From Pseudomonas mangrovi (GTDB lineage Bacteria > Pseudomonadota > Gammaproteobacteria > Pseudomonadales > Pseudomonadaceae): a DNA stretch of 64,000 nt. The stretch is taken from NCBI RefSeq assembly GCF_003052585.1, contig NZ_QASN01000020.1:248001-312000 (forward strand), in the 5' to 3' direction. The notes beneath the pieces are model-generated. The model did not search any database and was not told the DNA's origin. It saw only the letters and a list, made by a program, of their open reading frames with translations. A program made the translations under genes and the position numbers. Below, piece by piece: positions 37,789-46,999 of this stretch (position 1 is the first letter of the stretch; every line of letters starts with the position of its first letter).

Positions 37789-37818
37789 ATGGTTCCCACG
37801 CCGGAGCGTGGGAACCAT
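37789..37818. repeat. REP-like hairpin GGTTCCCACGC, copy 2
   Basis: ATGGTTCCCACGC-CGGA-GCGTGGGAACCAT; same stem as 20134-20159. Confidence 0.7.
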
Positions 37819-37862
37819 CGGGATTGCGCACTGCGAAGGCTGCGGTCCGCCGCATCGGCTTT

Positions 37863-37940
37863 CGTAGGGTGGACGACGCTTCTTCCGTCCACCGTTGTGC
37901 CATCGCGACGGTGGATGAAAAGAGCGTCATCCACCCTACG
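37863..37940. repeat. Long double hairpin of the CGTAGGGTGGA family
   Basis: An outer stem CGTAGGGTGGA.GACGCT pairs with AGCGTC.TCCACCCTACG. An inner stem CGTCCACCGT pairs with ACGGTGGATG. It is 78 bp and extruded-cruciform prone. Confidence 0.65.
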
Positions 37941-38006
37941 TCGGGCTGGTGCCGCCGATCAGCGTGAAGCGCCAAGGCTGGATCAGCCACACGCAAAACC
38001 TGCCCC

Positions 38007-39236
38007 TCAAGGCCCGCTCTGGGCGAAGACCGCTTCGATGTTCATGCCGATGGTCAGGGTGCCCAGTCGGGTGCGGCCGCCTGCGTCGAACAGCGGCAGG
38101 TGCAGCTGGACCAGGAAGCTCTGGCTGGAGGCGTCGTAGCTGAGTGCTTCGATGACCGCCTCGCCCTCTGCAAGCCCCCGGGTCTGCAGGAACTTGGCCT
38201 CGTCGCCCTGCCAGTAGTCGCTGGTCGGCTGGCTCATCGCGACCACCAGGCCCTGCTCGTCGGCGATGAATATCTCGCCGAACAGCGGCGCATAACGCTG
38301 CTGCACCTGGCGCAGGTAGGCCGAGGCGGGGTGGCTGGCAATACGTTCGCCGAGCAGGGTCGACTGTCCTTGCTCACGAGCCGCTACCCACTGCCGGTCG
38401 AGCGCGATGATGCTGTCCTGCTCCAGCGCCGGTCGTGGCTCCTGCAGCGCGGCGAGCAGCAGCTGGTGCTTGCCCCAGCGCTGCAGGTGATGCGCCGCCA
38501 GCTGGCGCAGCAGGCGCTGCTCCGGCTCTTCCAGCGGAGCACCGGGTTTCGCGCAATCCTGCACCTGGCGATTGAAGGCCTTGAGAAAGCCGGGATGCTG
38601 GTCGAGAAACTCGCGGGCGAAATAGACGCCCAGCGGCGTGTAGCGGGCGAAGCGCTGGTGCAGGGGCGGCTGTACGTCTGCCGCCACGCTGCGCATGACC
38701 TGCTGATCGGCGAGAAACAGGTCGATGCGCCCGCGTTCCAGCAGCTTGACCAGTTGTTCATGTCGGCTGACCGTCTGCGTCACCTTGATGCCGCGCATCT
38801 CGAGCCAGGCCAGGCTGTTGCTGCCCAGCACCCCGCCGATGCGCAGTTCGCCCTCCCAGGGTTGCCGGTTGAGCACCTGCGCATCGCGGGCGTACCAGTA
38901 CCACTTCTCGATCAGCAGCGGCGCGGACAGCTCGGCATAGGCGTCGCTTTGCGGATCGGGTGCGGCGCTGAAGAAGCCTTCGGCCAGTTGCTGGCGCACG
39001 TTCAGGCGGGCGCGGTTGAGGGAAGTGAGTTCGATGCTGTGCGGCTGCTGCAGCCGCTCGAAGATGCAATCCACCACCTCGACCGCCAGGCCGCCGAGCT
39101 GACCATCTACCAACATCTGGTAGGGCGGCTCCTGGCTGGTGTCGAGACGGATGTTCGTCGGTACGGCGGCGGGGGCGGCAGCCAGCGCAGGCAGGGCAAG
39201 CAGGCAGCCCAGGCCGATAGCGAGGGTCTTGAGCAT
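38007..39236 (-). CDS. Periplasmic binding (SBP_bac_3) protein with C-terminal Cache-like domain
   Basis: 409 residues with a clear signal peptide (MLKTLAIGLGCLLALPALAA). About residues 25-270 look like an amino-acid-type solute-binding fold (RLDTSQEPPYQMLVDGQLGG). About residues 290-409 (YLRQVQQRYAPLFGEIFIAD, ending GTLTIGMNIEAV) look like a single Cache sensor domain. In sensor proteins these pieces lead into a membrane helix and GGDEF or kinase output, but here there is no membrane segment and no output. It may deliver a ligand signal to a separate receptor. It is on the strand of the nitrate operon but after cobA with its own gap. Confidence 0.72.
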   Translation of the reverse strand: MLKTLAIGLGCLLALPALAAAPAAVPTNIRLDTSQEPPYQMLVDGQLGGLAVEVVDCIFERLQQPHSIELTSLNRARLNVRQQLAEGFFSAAPDPQSDAYAELSAPLLIEKWYWYARDAQVLNRQPWEGELRIGGVLGSNSLAWLEMRGIKVTQTVSRHEQLVKLLERGRIDLFLADQQVMRSVAADVQPPLHQRFARYTPLGVYFAREFLDQHPGFLKAFNRQVQDCAKPGAPLEEPEQRLLRQLAAHHLQRWGKHQLLLAALQEPRPALEQDSIIALDRQWVAAREQGQSTLLGERIASHPASAYLRQVQQRYAPLFGEIFIADEQGLVVAMSQPTSDYWQGDEAKFLQTRGLAEGEAVIEALSYDASSQSFLVQLHLPLFDAGGRTRLGTLTIGMNIEAVFAQSGP

Positions 39237-39322
39237 GGCAGAGCGTCCTTGATCCGGGCAGGGCCGGAAATCGCCGACCCGAGCGCACAGCCTAGCCTAG
39301 CCGATCGCGCCTTGCCGTGCTC

Positions 39323-40060
39323 TCAGGCACTGATGGCCAGGACCGCCTCGCGCGCGGCGGTTGCCACGTCGCCGATCACCAGCACCGCCGGGCTCTTCAG
39401 GGCGAAATCCGCCGCGGCCTGCTGCATGCCGGCCAGGTCGCAACGGCATTCGCGCTGCTGCGGCAGTGAAGCGCTTTCGATCAGCGCCACCGGCATGTCC
39501 GCACGCATGCCACCGGCGATCAGCTGGTCACGCACCTCGCCGAGCTTGGCCACGCCCATGTACACCACCAGCGTGGTGCCACTGGCCGCCAGTGCAGCCC
39601 AATTGAGGCTGCTGTCGTCCTGGGTGTGGGCGGTGACCAGGGTCACGCCGCGGGAAACCCCGCGCAGGGTCAGCGGAATGCCGCACTGGGTCGCGCCGGC
39701 CAGCCCGGCGGTGATGCCGTTGACGACTTCGGCCTCTATGCCGTGGGCCGCCAGCCAGTCGGCTTCCTCGCTGCCGCGGCCGAAGATCATCGGGTCGCCG
39801 CCCTTGAGGCGGACCACGCAATGGCCCTGGCGCGCATAGCGCAGCATCAGCCGATGGATGAACGCCTGCGGCGTGGAGCGGCAGCCGCCGCGCTTGCCGA
39901 CGCCGATCACCCGCGCTTGCGGGCAGTGTTCCAGCACCGCCGGGTTGACCAGGTCATCGATCATCACCACCGCGGCCTCGCGCAGCGCGCGCACCGCTTT
40001 GAGGGTCAGCAGTTCGGGATCACCGGGGCCTGCGCCCACCAGCCAGACTTTTGCACTCAT
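39323..40060 (-). CDS. cobA: Uroporphyrinogen-III C-methyltransferase
   Basis: 245 residues from ATG 40060. VWLVGAGPGDPELLTLKAVR and RLKGGDPMIFGRG, EVVNGITAG, TLVVYMGV are the SUMT/CobA motifs. It makes precorrin-2 for siroheme, which NirB and sulfite reductase need. It is the last gene of the nirB-nirD-nasC-cobA operon, 14 bp after nasC. Confidence 0.93.
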   Translation of the reverse strand: MSAKVWLVGAGPGDPELLTLKAVRALREAAVVMIDDLVNPAVLEHCPQARVIGVGKRGGCRSTPQAFIHRLMLRYARQGHCVVRLKGGDPMIFGRGSEEADWLAAHGIEAEVVNGITAGLAGATQCGIPLTLRGVSRGVTLVTAHTQDDSSLNWAALAASGTTLVVYMGVAKLGEVRDQLIAGGMRADMPVALIESASLPQQRECRCDLAGMQQAAADFALKSPAVLVIGDVATAAREAVLAISA

Positions 40061-40074
40061 CTTGATCTTCCTCT

Positions 40075-42783
40075 TCAGGCGCTGACGGCAACCGGCTGGG
40101 TGACCAGCAGGCGCTTGATTTCGGGGACGCAGGAGCCACAGCTGGTGCCGCATTTGAGTTCCTGCTTGAGGCCGTCCAGATCCAGCCCGCGGGCAATGCC
40201 GGCGCAGACCGCCGCCTCGCTGACGTTGAGGCAGTTGCACAGGGTCTTGCCGGCGCTTCTGCTGCCGCCGGGTGGCGCGGAGAGCGGGGCGAGCAGCCAG
40301 CGGCGCAGGCTGTCGTCGGCGCTGCCTTCGCTCCAGAGCGCGCGCAGCCAGTCGCGGGCGGCGGTCTCGCCGGCCAGGCGGATCGCGGTGATGCGCCCCT
40401 GCTCGATGCGCACGCGCTTGCCGACGGTGCGGCGTGGATCGTCGTAGGCCAGCACCGGGCCGTGATCGACGCCCAGCAGCACATCGAGGCGAGCCAGCAG
40501 TTCGGCTGCGGGGGCCTCGGCGCGGGCAGCGCGAATCAGCAGGGCCGGGCGCTCGCGGCCGGTGAGGGTCAGGCTGGCATAGGCGAAGTCCTCGAACAGC
40601 GGGCGCAGGGCCTCGAAGCGCTTCTGCACATCACCTTCGACCAGGGCGAACAGCTGCCAGGGCAGCTCGGCCTTGCTCACCTCGATGCCGGCGTGCTTGA
40701 GCTCCGGCTGCTTGGACAGCGGATCGAAGGCCGGCAGGGTCAGCAGATTGCTGCCCAGACCCTTGAGGAAGCGATCACCCCAGTGCATCGGCAACCAGGC
40801 CTGGCCGGGACGCAGGCTGTCGTCGGCCTGCACCGGTAGCACCAGGCTGCCGCGACGGCTGCGCACCTTGACCAGATCACCGCTGCTCAACCGGCGGCGG
40901 CTCAGCTCGTCCGGGTGCAGGCCGAGCACCGCCGCTTCGACGTGGCCGAAGGCGCGGGCGCTGGTGCCGGTGCGGCTCATGCCGTGCCACTGGTCGCGCA
41001 GGCGGCCGGTGTTGAGGGTCAGCGGGTAGCGTGCGTCGCGCTTCTCCTTCGGTGCGCGGTAGGCGTCGGCGATGAAGTGCGCGCGGCCATCGCTGGTCGG
41101 GAAGATGCCATCGGCGTACAGCCGGGCGCGGCCTTCGCTGGCGCCTTCGGGGAACGGCCACTGCTGCGGGCCGCGGGCGTCGAGCAGGGCGTAGCTGAGG
41201 CCGGTCAGGTCCAGGTCGCGGCCACGGGTGAGCTGCTTGTATTCCTCGAACAGCGCCTCGGGCGCGGCGAAGTCGAACAGGCTCGGCTGGCCGGGACGCA
41301 GGCGCTGTTCCAGGCGACGGGCGAAGTCACAGGTGATGGCCCAGTCCGGGCGCGCCTCGCCGGGTGCCGGCACCGCACGGCGCACGTGGCTGACGCGGCG
41401 CTCGGAGTTGGTCACGCTGCCTTCCTTCTCGCCCCAGCTGGCGGCCGGCAGCAGCAGGTCGGCGTAGCGGCAGGTCTCGGTGGTGAAGAAGGCTTCCTGC
41501 ACCACGACGAAGGGGCAGGTTGCCAGCGCCTCGTGGATACGGGTCTGGTCGGGCAGCGACTGGGCCGGGTTGGTGCAGGCGATCCAGAGTGCCTTGATGC
41601 GGCCGTCATGCACCGCGTCGAACAGTTCGATGGCGCTCAGGCCGGGCGCCTCGGGCAGCGTCTCGACGCCCCAGTAGCCGGCGACCTCGGCGCGGTGCTC
41701 GGCATTGCCGGTCTCGCGGTGGCCGGGCAGCAGGTTGCTCAGGCTGCCGGTTTCGCGGCCACCCATGGCGTTGGGCTGGCCGGTCAGCGAGAAGGGGCCG
41801 CTGCCGGGTTTGCCGATCTGTCCGGTGGCCAGGTGCAGGTTGATCAGCGCGCTGTTCTTGGCGCTGCCGGCGGTGGACTGGTTCAGGCCCATGCACCACA
41901 GCGACAGGAAGCTCGGCGCGCTGCCGATCATCCGCGCGCAGGCCTGCAGCTCGTCCACCGAGATGCCGCACAGCTCGGCGACCAGTACCGGGGTGTAGTC
42001 GCGCACCAGCGCCTTGAGCGCGTCGAAGCCGTCGGTGTGGGCCTCGATGAAGGCGCGGTCGATCCAGCCTTCCCACATCAGGATGTGCAGCAAGCCGTGG
42101 AACAGCGCCACGTCGCTGCCCGGCTGGATCGCCAGGTGCAGGTCGGCCAGCTCGCAGGTATCGGTGCGGCGCGGGTCGATGACGATGATCTTCATCTCCG
42201 GACGCCGCGCGCGGGCTTCCTCCAGGCGGCGGAACAGTACCGGGTGGGCGTAGGCCATGTTGCTGCCTGCGATCAGCAGGCAGTCGCTCAGCTCGATGTC
42301 CTCGTAGGAGCAGGGCGGGGCGTCGGCGCCGAGGCTGCGCTTGTAGCCGACCACCGCGCTGGACATGCACAGGCGCGAGTTGGAGTCGATGTTGTTGCTG
42401 CCGACCAGCGCACGCGCCAGCTTGTTGAAGGCGTAGTAATCCTCGGTCAGCAACTGGCCGGAGATGTAGAAGGCGACGCTGTCCGGACCGTGTTCGGCGA
42501 TGGTCTCGGCGAACACGCTGGCGGCGTGATCCAGGGCGCTGTCCCAGTCGCTGCGGCTGCGCGCCAGCTGCTTGCCCAGGCGCAGTTCGGGGTAGAGCGC
42601 GCGGGCGTCCAGATCGCCGGTCAGGTGCAGGGTCGAACCCTTGCTGCACAGGCGGCCGAAGTTCGCCGGGTGGTCCGGGTCGCCGCGCACGCCGAGGATC
42701 TGCTGCGCGTCGTGCTCGATCAGCACGCCGCAGCCGACGCCGCAGTAGCAGCAGGTCGAGGCGGTGGTTTGGATATCAGGCAT
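40075..42783 (-). CDS. nasC: Assimilatory nitrate reductase catalytic subunit
   Basis: 902 residues. An N-terminal [4Fe-4S] motif (CCYCGVGC and GRLCSKG) opens the Mo-bisMGD domain. SDCLLIAGSNMAYAHPVLFRR and NTGRLRDQWHGMSRTG are cofactor-binding blocks. The last 60 residues form a BFD-like [2Fe-2S] domain (CNCLNVSE, then CGTSCGSC). The domain set is that of NasA/NasC that takes electrons from a ferredoxin or flavoprotein and reduces nitrate to nitrite. The name differs among species. Confidence 0.92.
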   Translation of the reverse strand: MPDIQTTASTCCYCGVGCGVLIEHDAQQILGVRGDPDHPANFGRLCSKGSTLHLTGDLDARALYPELRLGKQLARSRSDWDSALDHAASVFAETIAEHGPDSVAFYISGQLLTEDYYAFNKLARALVGSNNIDSNSRLCMSSAVVGYKRSLGADAPPCSYEDIELSDCLLIAGSNMAYAHPVLFRRLEEARARRPEMKIIVIDPRRTDTCELADLHLAIQPGSDVALFHGLLHILMWEGWIDRAFIEAHTDGFDALKALVRDYTPVLVAELCGISVDELQACARMIGSAPSFLSLWCMGLNQSTAGSAKNSALINLHLATGQIGKPGSGPFSLTGQPNAMGGRETGSLSNLLPGHRETGNAEHRAEVAGYWGVETLPEAPGLSAIELFDAVHDGRIKALWIACTNPAQSLPDQTRIHEALATCPFVVVQEAFFTTETCRYADLLLPAASWGEKEGSVTNSERRVSHVRRAVPAPGEARPDWAITCDFARRLEQRLRPGQPSLFDFAAPEALFEEYKQLTRGRDLDLTGLSYALLDARGPQQWPFPEGASEGRARLYADGIFPTSDGRAHFIADAYRAPKEKRDARYPLTLNTGRLRDQWHGMSRTGTSARAFGHVEAAVLGLHPDELSRRRLSSGDLVKVRSRRGSLVLPVQADDSLRPGQAWLPMHWGDRFLKGLGSNLLTLPAFDPLSKQPELKHAGIEVSKAELPWQLFALVEGDVQKRFEALRPLFEDFAYASLTLTGRERPALLIRAARAEAPAAELLARLDVLLGVDHGPVLAYDDPRRTVGKRVRIEQGRITAIRLAGETAARDWLRALWSEGSADDSLRRWLLAPLSAPPGGSRSAGKTLCNCLNVSEAAVCAGIARGLDLDGLKQELKCGTSCGSCVPEIKRLLVTQPVAVSA

Positions 42784-42807
42784 GGCAGGTGCTCTCGTCG
42801 GACGCGG

Positions 42808-43140
42808 TCAGCTGGGACTGCATTCTTCTTTGCTGTTCAGGGCCAGCTGCACGCGGCCGCCTTCGATCCTTGTCAGGTGGCGGTGGGCGCAGCCGACATC
42901 CGGGGCCAGGGCCGCGCCGCTGGCCAGGTCGATCTGCCAGTTGTGCAGCGGGCAGGCCACGGTGTTGCCGAAGACCAGCCCCTGGGACAGCGGGCCGCCC
43001 TTGTGCGGGCAGCGGTCGTCGAGGGCGAACACCTCGTCGCTGGCGGTGCGGAAGATCGCGATGTCGCCGCCAGGGGCGGCCACCACACGTGAGCCCAGTG
43101 GATTGATCTCGTCCAGGGCACAGATATCGAGCCAGTTCAT
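42808..43140 (-). CDS. nirD: Nitrite reductase small subunit NirD, Rieske type
   Basis: 110 residues. Unlike E. coli NirD it keeps a complete Rieske motif: DDRCPHKGGPLS gives CxH, and CPLHNWQ gives CxxH. It therefore probably carries a [2Fe-2S] cluster. It follows nirB after 28 bp. The partner reduces nitrite to ammonia in the cytoplasm. Confidence 0.93.
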   Translation of the reverse strand: MNWLDICALDEINPLGSRVVAAPGGDIAIFRTASDEVFALDDRCPHKGGPLSQGLVFGNTVACPLHNWQIDLASGAALAPDVGCAHRHLTRIEGGRVQLALNSKEECSPS

Positions 43141-43168
43141 TTGCAGTTCTCCTTGGCCGGCGAGGGGG

Positions 43169-45619
43169 TCAGACGCTTTCCAGCGGGCGCACGTCGATAC
43201 GCTGGTACTGCCGGTTCAGCGCCGGCTGCTCGATCTGCTGCTTCCAGGGGTCGGACTGCAGCGACAGGGCGAACACCAGGTTGCGGTGCAGTTCCTTGCG
43301 CCGTGCCTCGTCATGCAGCACCGCCTTCTTGATGTGCTCAAGCCCCACGCGGTGCATGTAGTGCACGGTGCGTTCGAGGTAGAAGGCTTCCTGGCGGTAC
43401 AGCTCGATGAAGGCCAGGCTGTATTCCATGACTTCCTCGGCGGTCTTGACCTTGACGAAGAACTCGCCGGCCTCGGTCTTGATCCCGCCGTTGCCGCCGA
43501 TGTACAGCTCCCAGCCGGAGTCGACGCCGATGATGCCGACGTCCTTGATGCCCGACTCGGCGCAGTTGCGCGGGCAGCCCGAGACCGCCAGCTTCACCTT
43601 GTGCGGCGACCACATGAAGCTCAGCGCGCGCTCCAGGTCGATGCCCATCTGGGTCGAGTTCTGCGTGCCGAAGCGGCAGAACTCCTGGCCGACGCAGGTC
43701 TTCACGGTGCGGATCGACTTGCCGTAGGCGTGCCCGCTGGGCATGTCCAGATCCTTCCAGACCTTGGGCAGGTCTTCCTTGCGGATGCCGAGCAGATCGA
43801 TGCGCTGGCCGCCGGTGATCTTCACCATCGGCACCTGGTACTTGTCGGCGACGTCGGCGATGCGGCGCAGCTCGGCCGCATTGGTGACCCCGCCGAGGAT
43901 GCGCGGCACCACCGAGTAGGTGCCGTCCTTCTGGATGTTGGCGTGGGCGCGCTCGTTGATGAAGCGCGACTGCGGGTCGTCCTTGGCCTCACCCGGCCAG
44001 GTCGAGATCAGGTAGTAGTTGAGCGCCGGGCGGCAGGTCGCGCAGCCATTCGGCGTGCGCCACTGCATGGCCTGCATGGCCTCGCTGATGCTGGTCAGGT
44101 GGTTGTCACGGATCGCCTTGCGCACCTGGCCGTGGTTGAGGTCGCTGCAGCCGCAGATCGCCTTCTCGCTCTTGGGCTTCACATCGGCGGCGCCGCCGAC
44201 GGTGCTGATCAGGATCTGCTCGACCAGGCCGGTGCAGGAGCCGCAGGAGCTGGCGGCCTTGGTGTGCTTCTTGATGTCGTCGACCGAGAACAGCCCGTTC
44301 TCCTGGATTGCCTTGACGATGGTGCCCTTGCACACGCCGTTGCAGCCGCACACTTCCATGTCGTCGGGCATGTTCGCGGTGCTGTTCTGGCCCTGGTGGC
44401 CGACATCGCCGATGGCGTTCTCGCCGAACATCAGGTGGTCGCGGATCTCGCTGATGTTGGCGCCTTCGCGCACCTGGCGGAAATACCAGCCGCCGTCGGC
44501 GGTGTCGCCATACAGGCAGGCGCCGACCAGCACCTCGTTCTTGATCACCAGCTTCTTGTACACGCCGCCGATGGGGTCGGAGAGGGTGATGGTCTCGGTG
44601 CCTTCGCCGCCGAGGAAGTCGCCGGCGGAGAACAGGTCGATGCCGGTGACCTTGAGCTTGGTCGAGGTCACCGAGCCCTTGTAGATGCCGATGCCGAACT
44701 GCGCCAGGTGGTTGGCGCAGACCTTGGCCTGCTCGAACAGCGGCGCGACCAGGCCATAGGCGGTGCCACGATGGTTGGCGCACTCGCCGACCGCGTAGAC
44801 GCGCGGGTCGAAGGTCTGCAGGGTGTCGCTGACCAGGATGCCGCGGTTGCAGGGAATGCCGGCCTTCTCGGCCAGTTCGGTGTTCGGGCGGATGCCGGCG
44901 GCCATCACCACCAGATCGGCGGCAAGCACCTCGCCGTCCTTCAGCCGCACCGCGCAGACGCGGCCGTCACCGTTGTCCATCAGCTCCTCGGTGACGCCAC
45001 CCAGGCGGAAGGCGATGCCGCGGCCTTCCAGCGCGGTCTGCAGCAGGCGCCCGGCGGTCTCGTCGAGCTGGCGTTCCAGCAGCCAGCCGCCCAGATGCAC
45101 CACGGTGACGTCCATGCCGCGTTGCTTCAGGCCATTGGCCGCTTCCAGGCCGAGCAGGCCACCGCCGATGACCACCGCGTGGCGATGAACCTTGGCGGTT
45201 TCCATCATCATTCGGGTGTCGGCGATGTCGCGATAGCCGATCACCCCGTCGAGCTTGTGGCCCGGCACCGGCAGGATGAACGGGTTGGAACCGGTGGCCA
45301 GCAGCAGGCGGTCGTACTCGGCGCGGCTGCCGTCATCGGCGATCACCACCCGGTTGCGCCGGTCGATGTCGACCACCTTGCGGCCAAGCTTCAGCTCGAT
45401 GCCGTTCTGCGCGTACCAGTCCAGGTCGTTGAGCACGATCTCCTCGAAGGTCTGCTCACCCGCCAGCACCGGCGACAGCAGGATGCGGTTGTAGTTGGGG
45501 TGCGGCTCGGCGCCGAAGACGGTGATGTCGTACAGGTCGGGGGTGAGCTTGAGCAGCTCCTCCAGGGTCCGTACCCCGGCCATGCCGTTGCCGACCATTA
45601 CCAGTTTGAGTTTCTGCAT
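43169..45619 (-). CDS. nirB: NAD(P)H nitrite reductase large subunit
   Basis: 816 residues. An FAD domain (VGNGMAGVRTLEELL) and an NAD domain ([16 protein letters not shown]) are followed by BFD-like [2Fe-2S] segments (CGCNGVCKGTIVKAI with SSCGSCTG). The siroheme/[4Fe-4S] half has CVGQEFCRFGTQNS and SGCPRNCAESGIKDVG. It reduces nitrite to ammonia with six electrons. It is the first gene of the operon, preceded by a leader with terminator. Confidence 0.95.
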   Translation of the reverse strand: MQKLKLVMVGNGMAGVRTLEELLKLTPDLYDITVFGAEPHPNYNRILLSPVLAGEQTFEEIVLNDLDWYAQNGIELKLGRKVVDIDRRNRVVIADDGSRAEYDRLLLATGSNPFILPVPGHKLDGVIGYRDIADTRMMMETAKVHRHAVVIGGGLLGLEAANGLKQRGMDVTVVHLGGWLLERQLDETAGRLLQTALEGRGIAFRLGGVTEELMDNGDGRVCAVRLKDGEVLAADLVVMAAGIRPNTELAEKAGIPCNRGILVSDTLQTFDPRVYAVGECANHRGTAYGLVAPLFEQAKVCANHLAQFGIGIYKGSVTSTKLKVTGIDLFSAGDFLGGEGTETITLSDPIGGVYKKLVIKNEVLVGACLYGDTADGGWYFRQVREGANISEIRDHLMFGENAIGDVGHQGQNSTANMPDDMEVCGCNGVCKGTIVKAIQENGLFSVDDIKKHTKAASSCGSCTGLVEQILISTVGGAADVKPKSEKAICGCSDLNHGQVRKAIRDNHLTSISEAMQAMQWRTPNGCATCRPALNYYLISTWPGEAKDDPQSRFINERAHANIQKDGTYSVVPRILGGVTNAAELRRIADVADKYQVPMVKITGGQRIDLLGIRKEDLPKVWKDLDMPSGHAYGKSIRTVKTCVGQEFCRFGTQNSTQMGIDLERALSFMWSPHKVKLAVSGCPRNCAESGIKDVGIIGVDSGWELYIGGNGGIKTEAGEFFVKVKTAEEVMEYSLAFIELYRQEAFYLERTVHYMHRVGLEHIKKAVLHDEARRKELHRNLVFALSLQSDPWKQQIEQPALNRQYQRIDVRPLESV

Positions 45620-45650
45620 GTTCTTCTCCGTCGCCGTACCGGAAGCTGGA

Positions 45651-45714
45651 AAACAAAAAAGCGCCCTGCCAGTTGCCTGACAGGACGCCTTTGTCCTGAT
45701 CCCGATCTGTCGGG
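45651..45714 (-). ncRNA. NasT-type antitermination leader of nirB
   Basis: On the minus strand the leader first forms CCCG-ACAGAT-CGGG (45701-45714), then AGGAC-AAAGGC-GTCCT (45682-45697). Both are hexaloops with A at position 1 and G at position 4, the ANTAR target rule. The second stem shares its 3' arm with a terminator (GCGTCCTGTC paired with GGCAGGGCGC, 45661-45688) followed by a U-run (45651-45660), so forming it breaks the terminator. This is the layout described for nitrate antitermination upstream of nirB in P. aeruginosa. Confidence 0.85.
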
Positions 45715-45772
45715 GGAGGAGGGTGGCTCGCCATTGAGCCGCCGACCTCTATGATGCTGTTGCAGCGGACAA

Positions 45773-45788
45773 AGCAGATGCCGTGCCA
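45773..45788 (-). promoter_or_regulatory. Sigma-54 promoter of nirB
   Basis: TGGCACGGCATCTGCT on the minus strand. GG and GC are 10 bp apart, as required; it matches the -24/-12 consensus at nearly all fixed positions. The start should be about 45762, giving a leader of about 140 nt. A TGCACC half-site for NtrC lies near 45854. Confidence 0.75.
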
Positions 45789-46188
45789 GGTGCCGGGGCA
45801 GGGCGCAAATGCTGGGCTGGCGGGGTTCTGCTGGTTTTCGTTGCCTGGCTTCTTGCACCTGATGGAGGCGGGCTGCGCTGTTTCGGTGCGGTGGTGAGCC
45901 TAGTCCCTGGCTATAGGGTCGGCTCTGAGCGGACGGACGACGAAGCGCCTGGGCAGCGCAAAGAAATGCGTACCGCTACCGGTTTTCTGCGTGGACCATG
46001 GCCGGGGCTTGGCATAAGGTCGGCAACTCGGTTTTGTCATTGCGGAAGAACTGGACCTGCCATCCATGGTGCATAACTCCCCACTTCTGTGCCGCTCCGG
46101 CGCAAGGCTGCGGTCTAGAGAGGGAAACCCCAAAATGACAGGAATGTTATCCACCAAATGGTGCGTTTAAACACACCACTTGATGTCT

Positions 46189-46202
46189 AATAATAGTTAG
46201 GC
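46189..46202 (+). other. attI-like edge of the cassette array
   Basis: AATAATAGTTAGGC ends in the core GTTAGGC (46196-46202), like the 3' end of attI sites. It is directly before the first cassette gene. Upstream sequence to the nirB promoter has no integrase and no attC pairing partner. It may instead be the remaining half of an attC. Confidence 0.5.
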
Positions 46203-46213
46203 AAAGGCTGAAT

Positions 46214-46924
46214 ATGAACCAGCATAAAGAGTATCTAATAAAAATATTTGAAGTTGGCGCGGCGAAATTTGGCATATGCTGCTTCATAATTGCGCTCATA
46301 ACGCCATCACTTGGAAAGCTTGGCATATACGCAGCCTATGCAACATATCTCGCAGCATTAGCCTGCTTCTATTTTGCTACGTTTAAAATATGGTCGTCAG
46401 AGCAAGTTAAGAAATCTGAGACGCTCACAGTGCAGATACTGGAGGCAAGCGGGCGATTCTCAAGTGGTAATGGGCACTCCTTCAACAAGGCAAGCTTAAA
46501 AGCAGAGCTCTGCATAATAAATAACCAATCCACGCCGACCAGTCTAAGCGACCTTATCTTCACCATAGAAGAAGACAAAAAATACAAGATCAAACTGTTA
46601 ACCCCAGTGAAAGCCTTTAATAAAGTAGACTCCAGCCCAATACAGAACTCCGCTGTTCTCGCACCTAATTCATCTCTACTGGTCACGCTGCAAGGAGAAC
46701 TCGAAGGTAATTTCAGCAGCGCAGAAGAGCAGGCAATGTTTTTAAGAGACCACAGGCACCTGAGCGGAACGCTTAAATACAAAACAACTACAACCACAGC
46801 AACAAATGTGCTTACTCAACCAGCTGACTTCGACTTGACATATGTCAGAGAGCGCTTTGAGGGAGAGTGGCAAAAGCACAACCTTAAAGAGGCTCTAGCC
46901 ATACTTTGTGCCTCAAATGCCTAA
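46214..46924 (+). CDS. Cassette 1: two-helix membrane protein, unknown
   Basis: 236 residues. Two hydrophobic helices (about 17-33 and 36-55) are followed by a soluble region rich in beta-prone segments (KAELCIINNQSTPTSLSDLI) and a charged end. The base composition is far more AT-rich than the flanking genes. The stop lies within the attC core. I do not recognise a family. Confidence 0.75.
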   Translation: MNQHKEYLIKIFEVGAAKFGICCFIIALITPSLGKLGIYAAYATYLAALACFYFATFKIWSSEQVKKSETLTVQILEASGRFSSGNGHSFNKASLKAELCIINNQSTPTSLSDLIFTIEEDKKYKIKLLTPVKAFNKVDSSPIQNSAVLAPNSSLLVTLQGELEGNFSSAEEQAMFLRDHRHLSGTLKYKTTTTTATNVLTQPADFDLTYVRERFEGEWQKHNLKEALAILCASNA

Positions 46925-46994
46925 CAAATGGTTCAAATCGCTCGCTCCGCTCGCTGGGACGGGCTAAAGCCCGCCCCTTAACCAAACGTTAGGT
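46919..46994 (+). repeat. attC site 1
   Basis: From GCCTAAC (46919-46925) to GTTAGGT (46988-46994), 76 bp. An inner inverted repeat GGGCTAAAGCCC and ATGGTTCAAATC/CTTAACCAAACG arms are typical of Pseudomonas chromosomal integron attC sites. Confidence 0.92.
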
Positions 46995-46999
46995 ACCAC

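Noticed and set aside
40915..45754. Two very long plus-strand frames (725 and 996 codons) opposite nasC and nirB
   Set aside because: Shadows of the nitrate genes; no recognisable domain, and the minus-strand genes have complete cofactor motifs.
45789..46188. Integron integrase next to the attI-like site
   Set aside because: Only about 400 bp lie between the nirB promoter and the site; no tyrosine recombinase motif in any frame.
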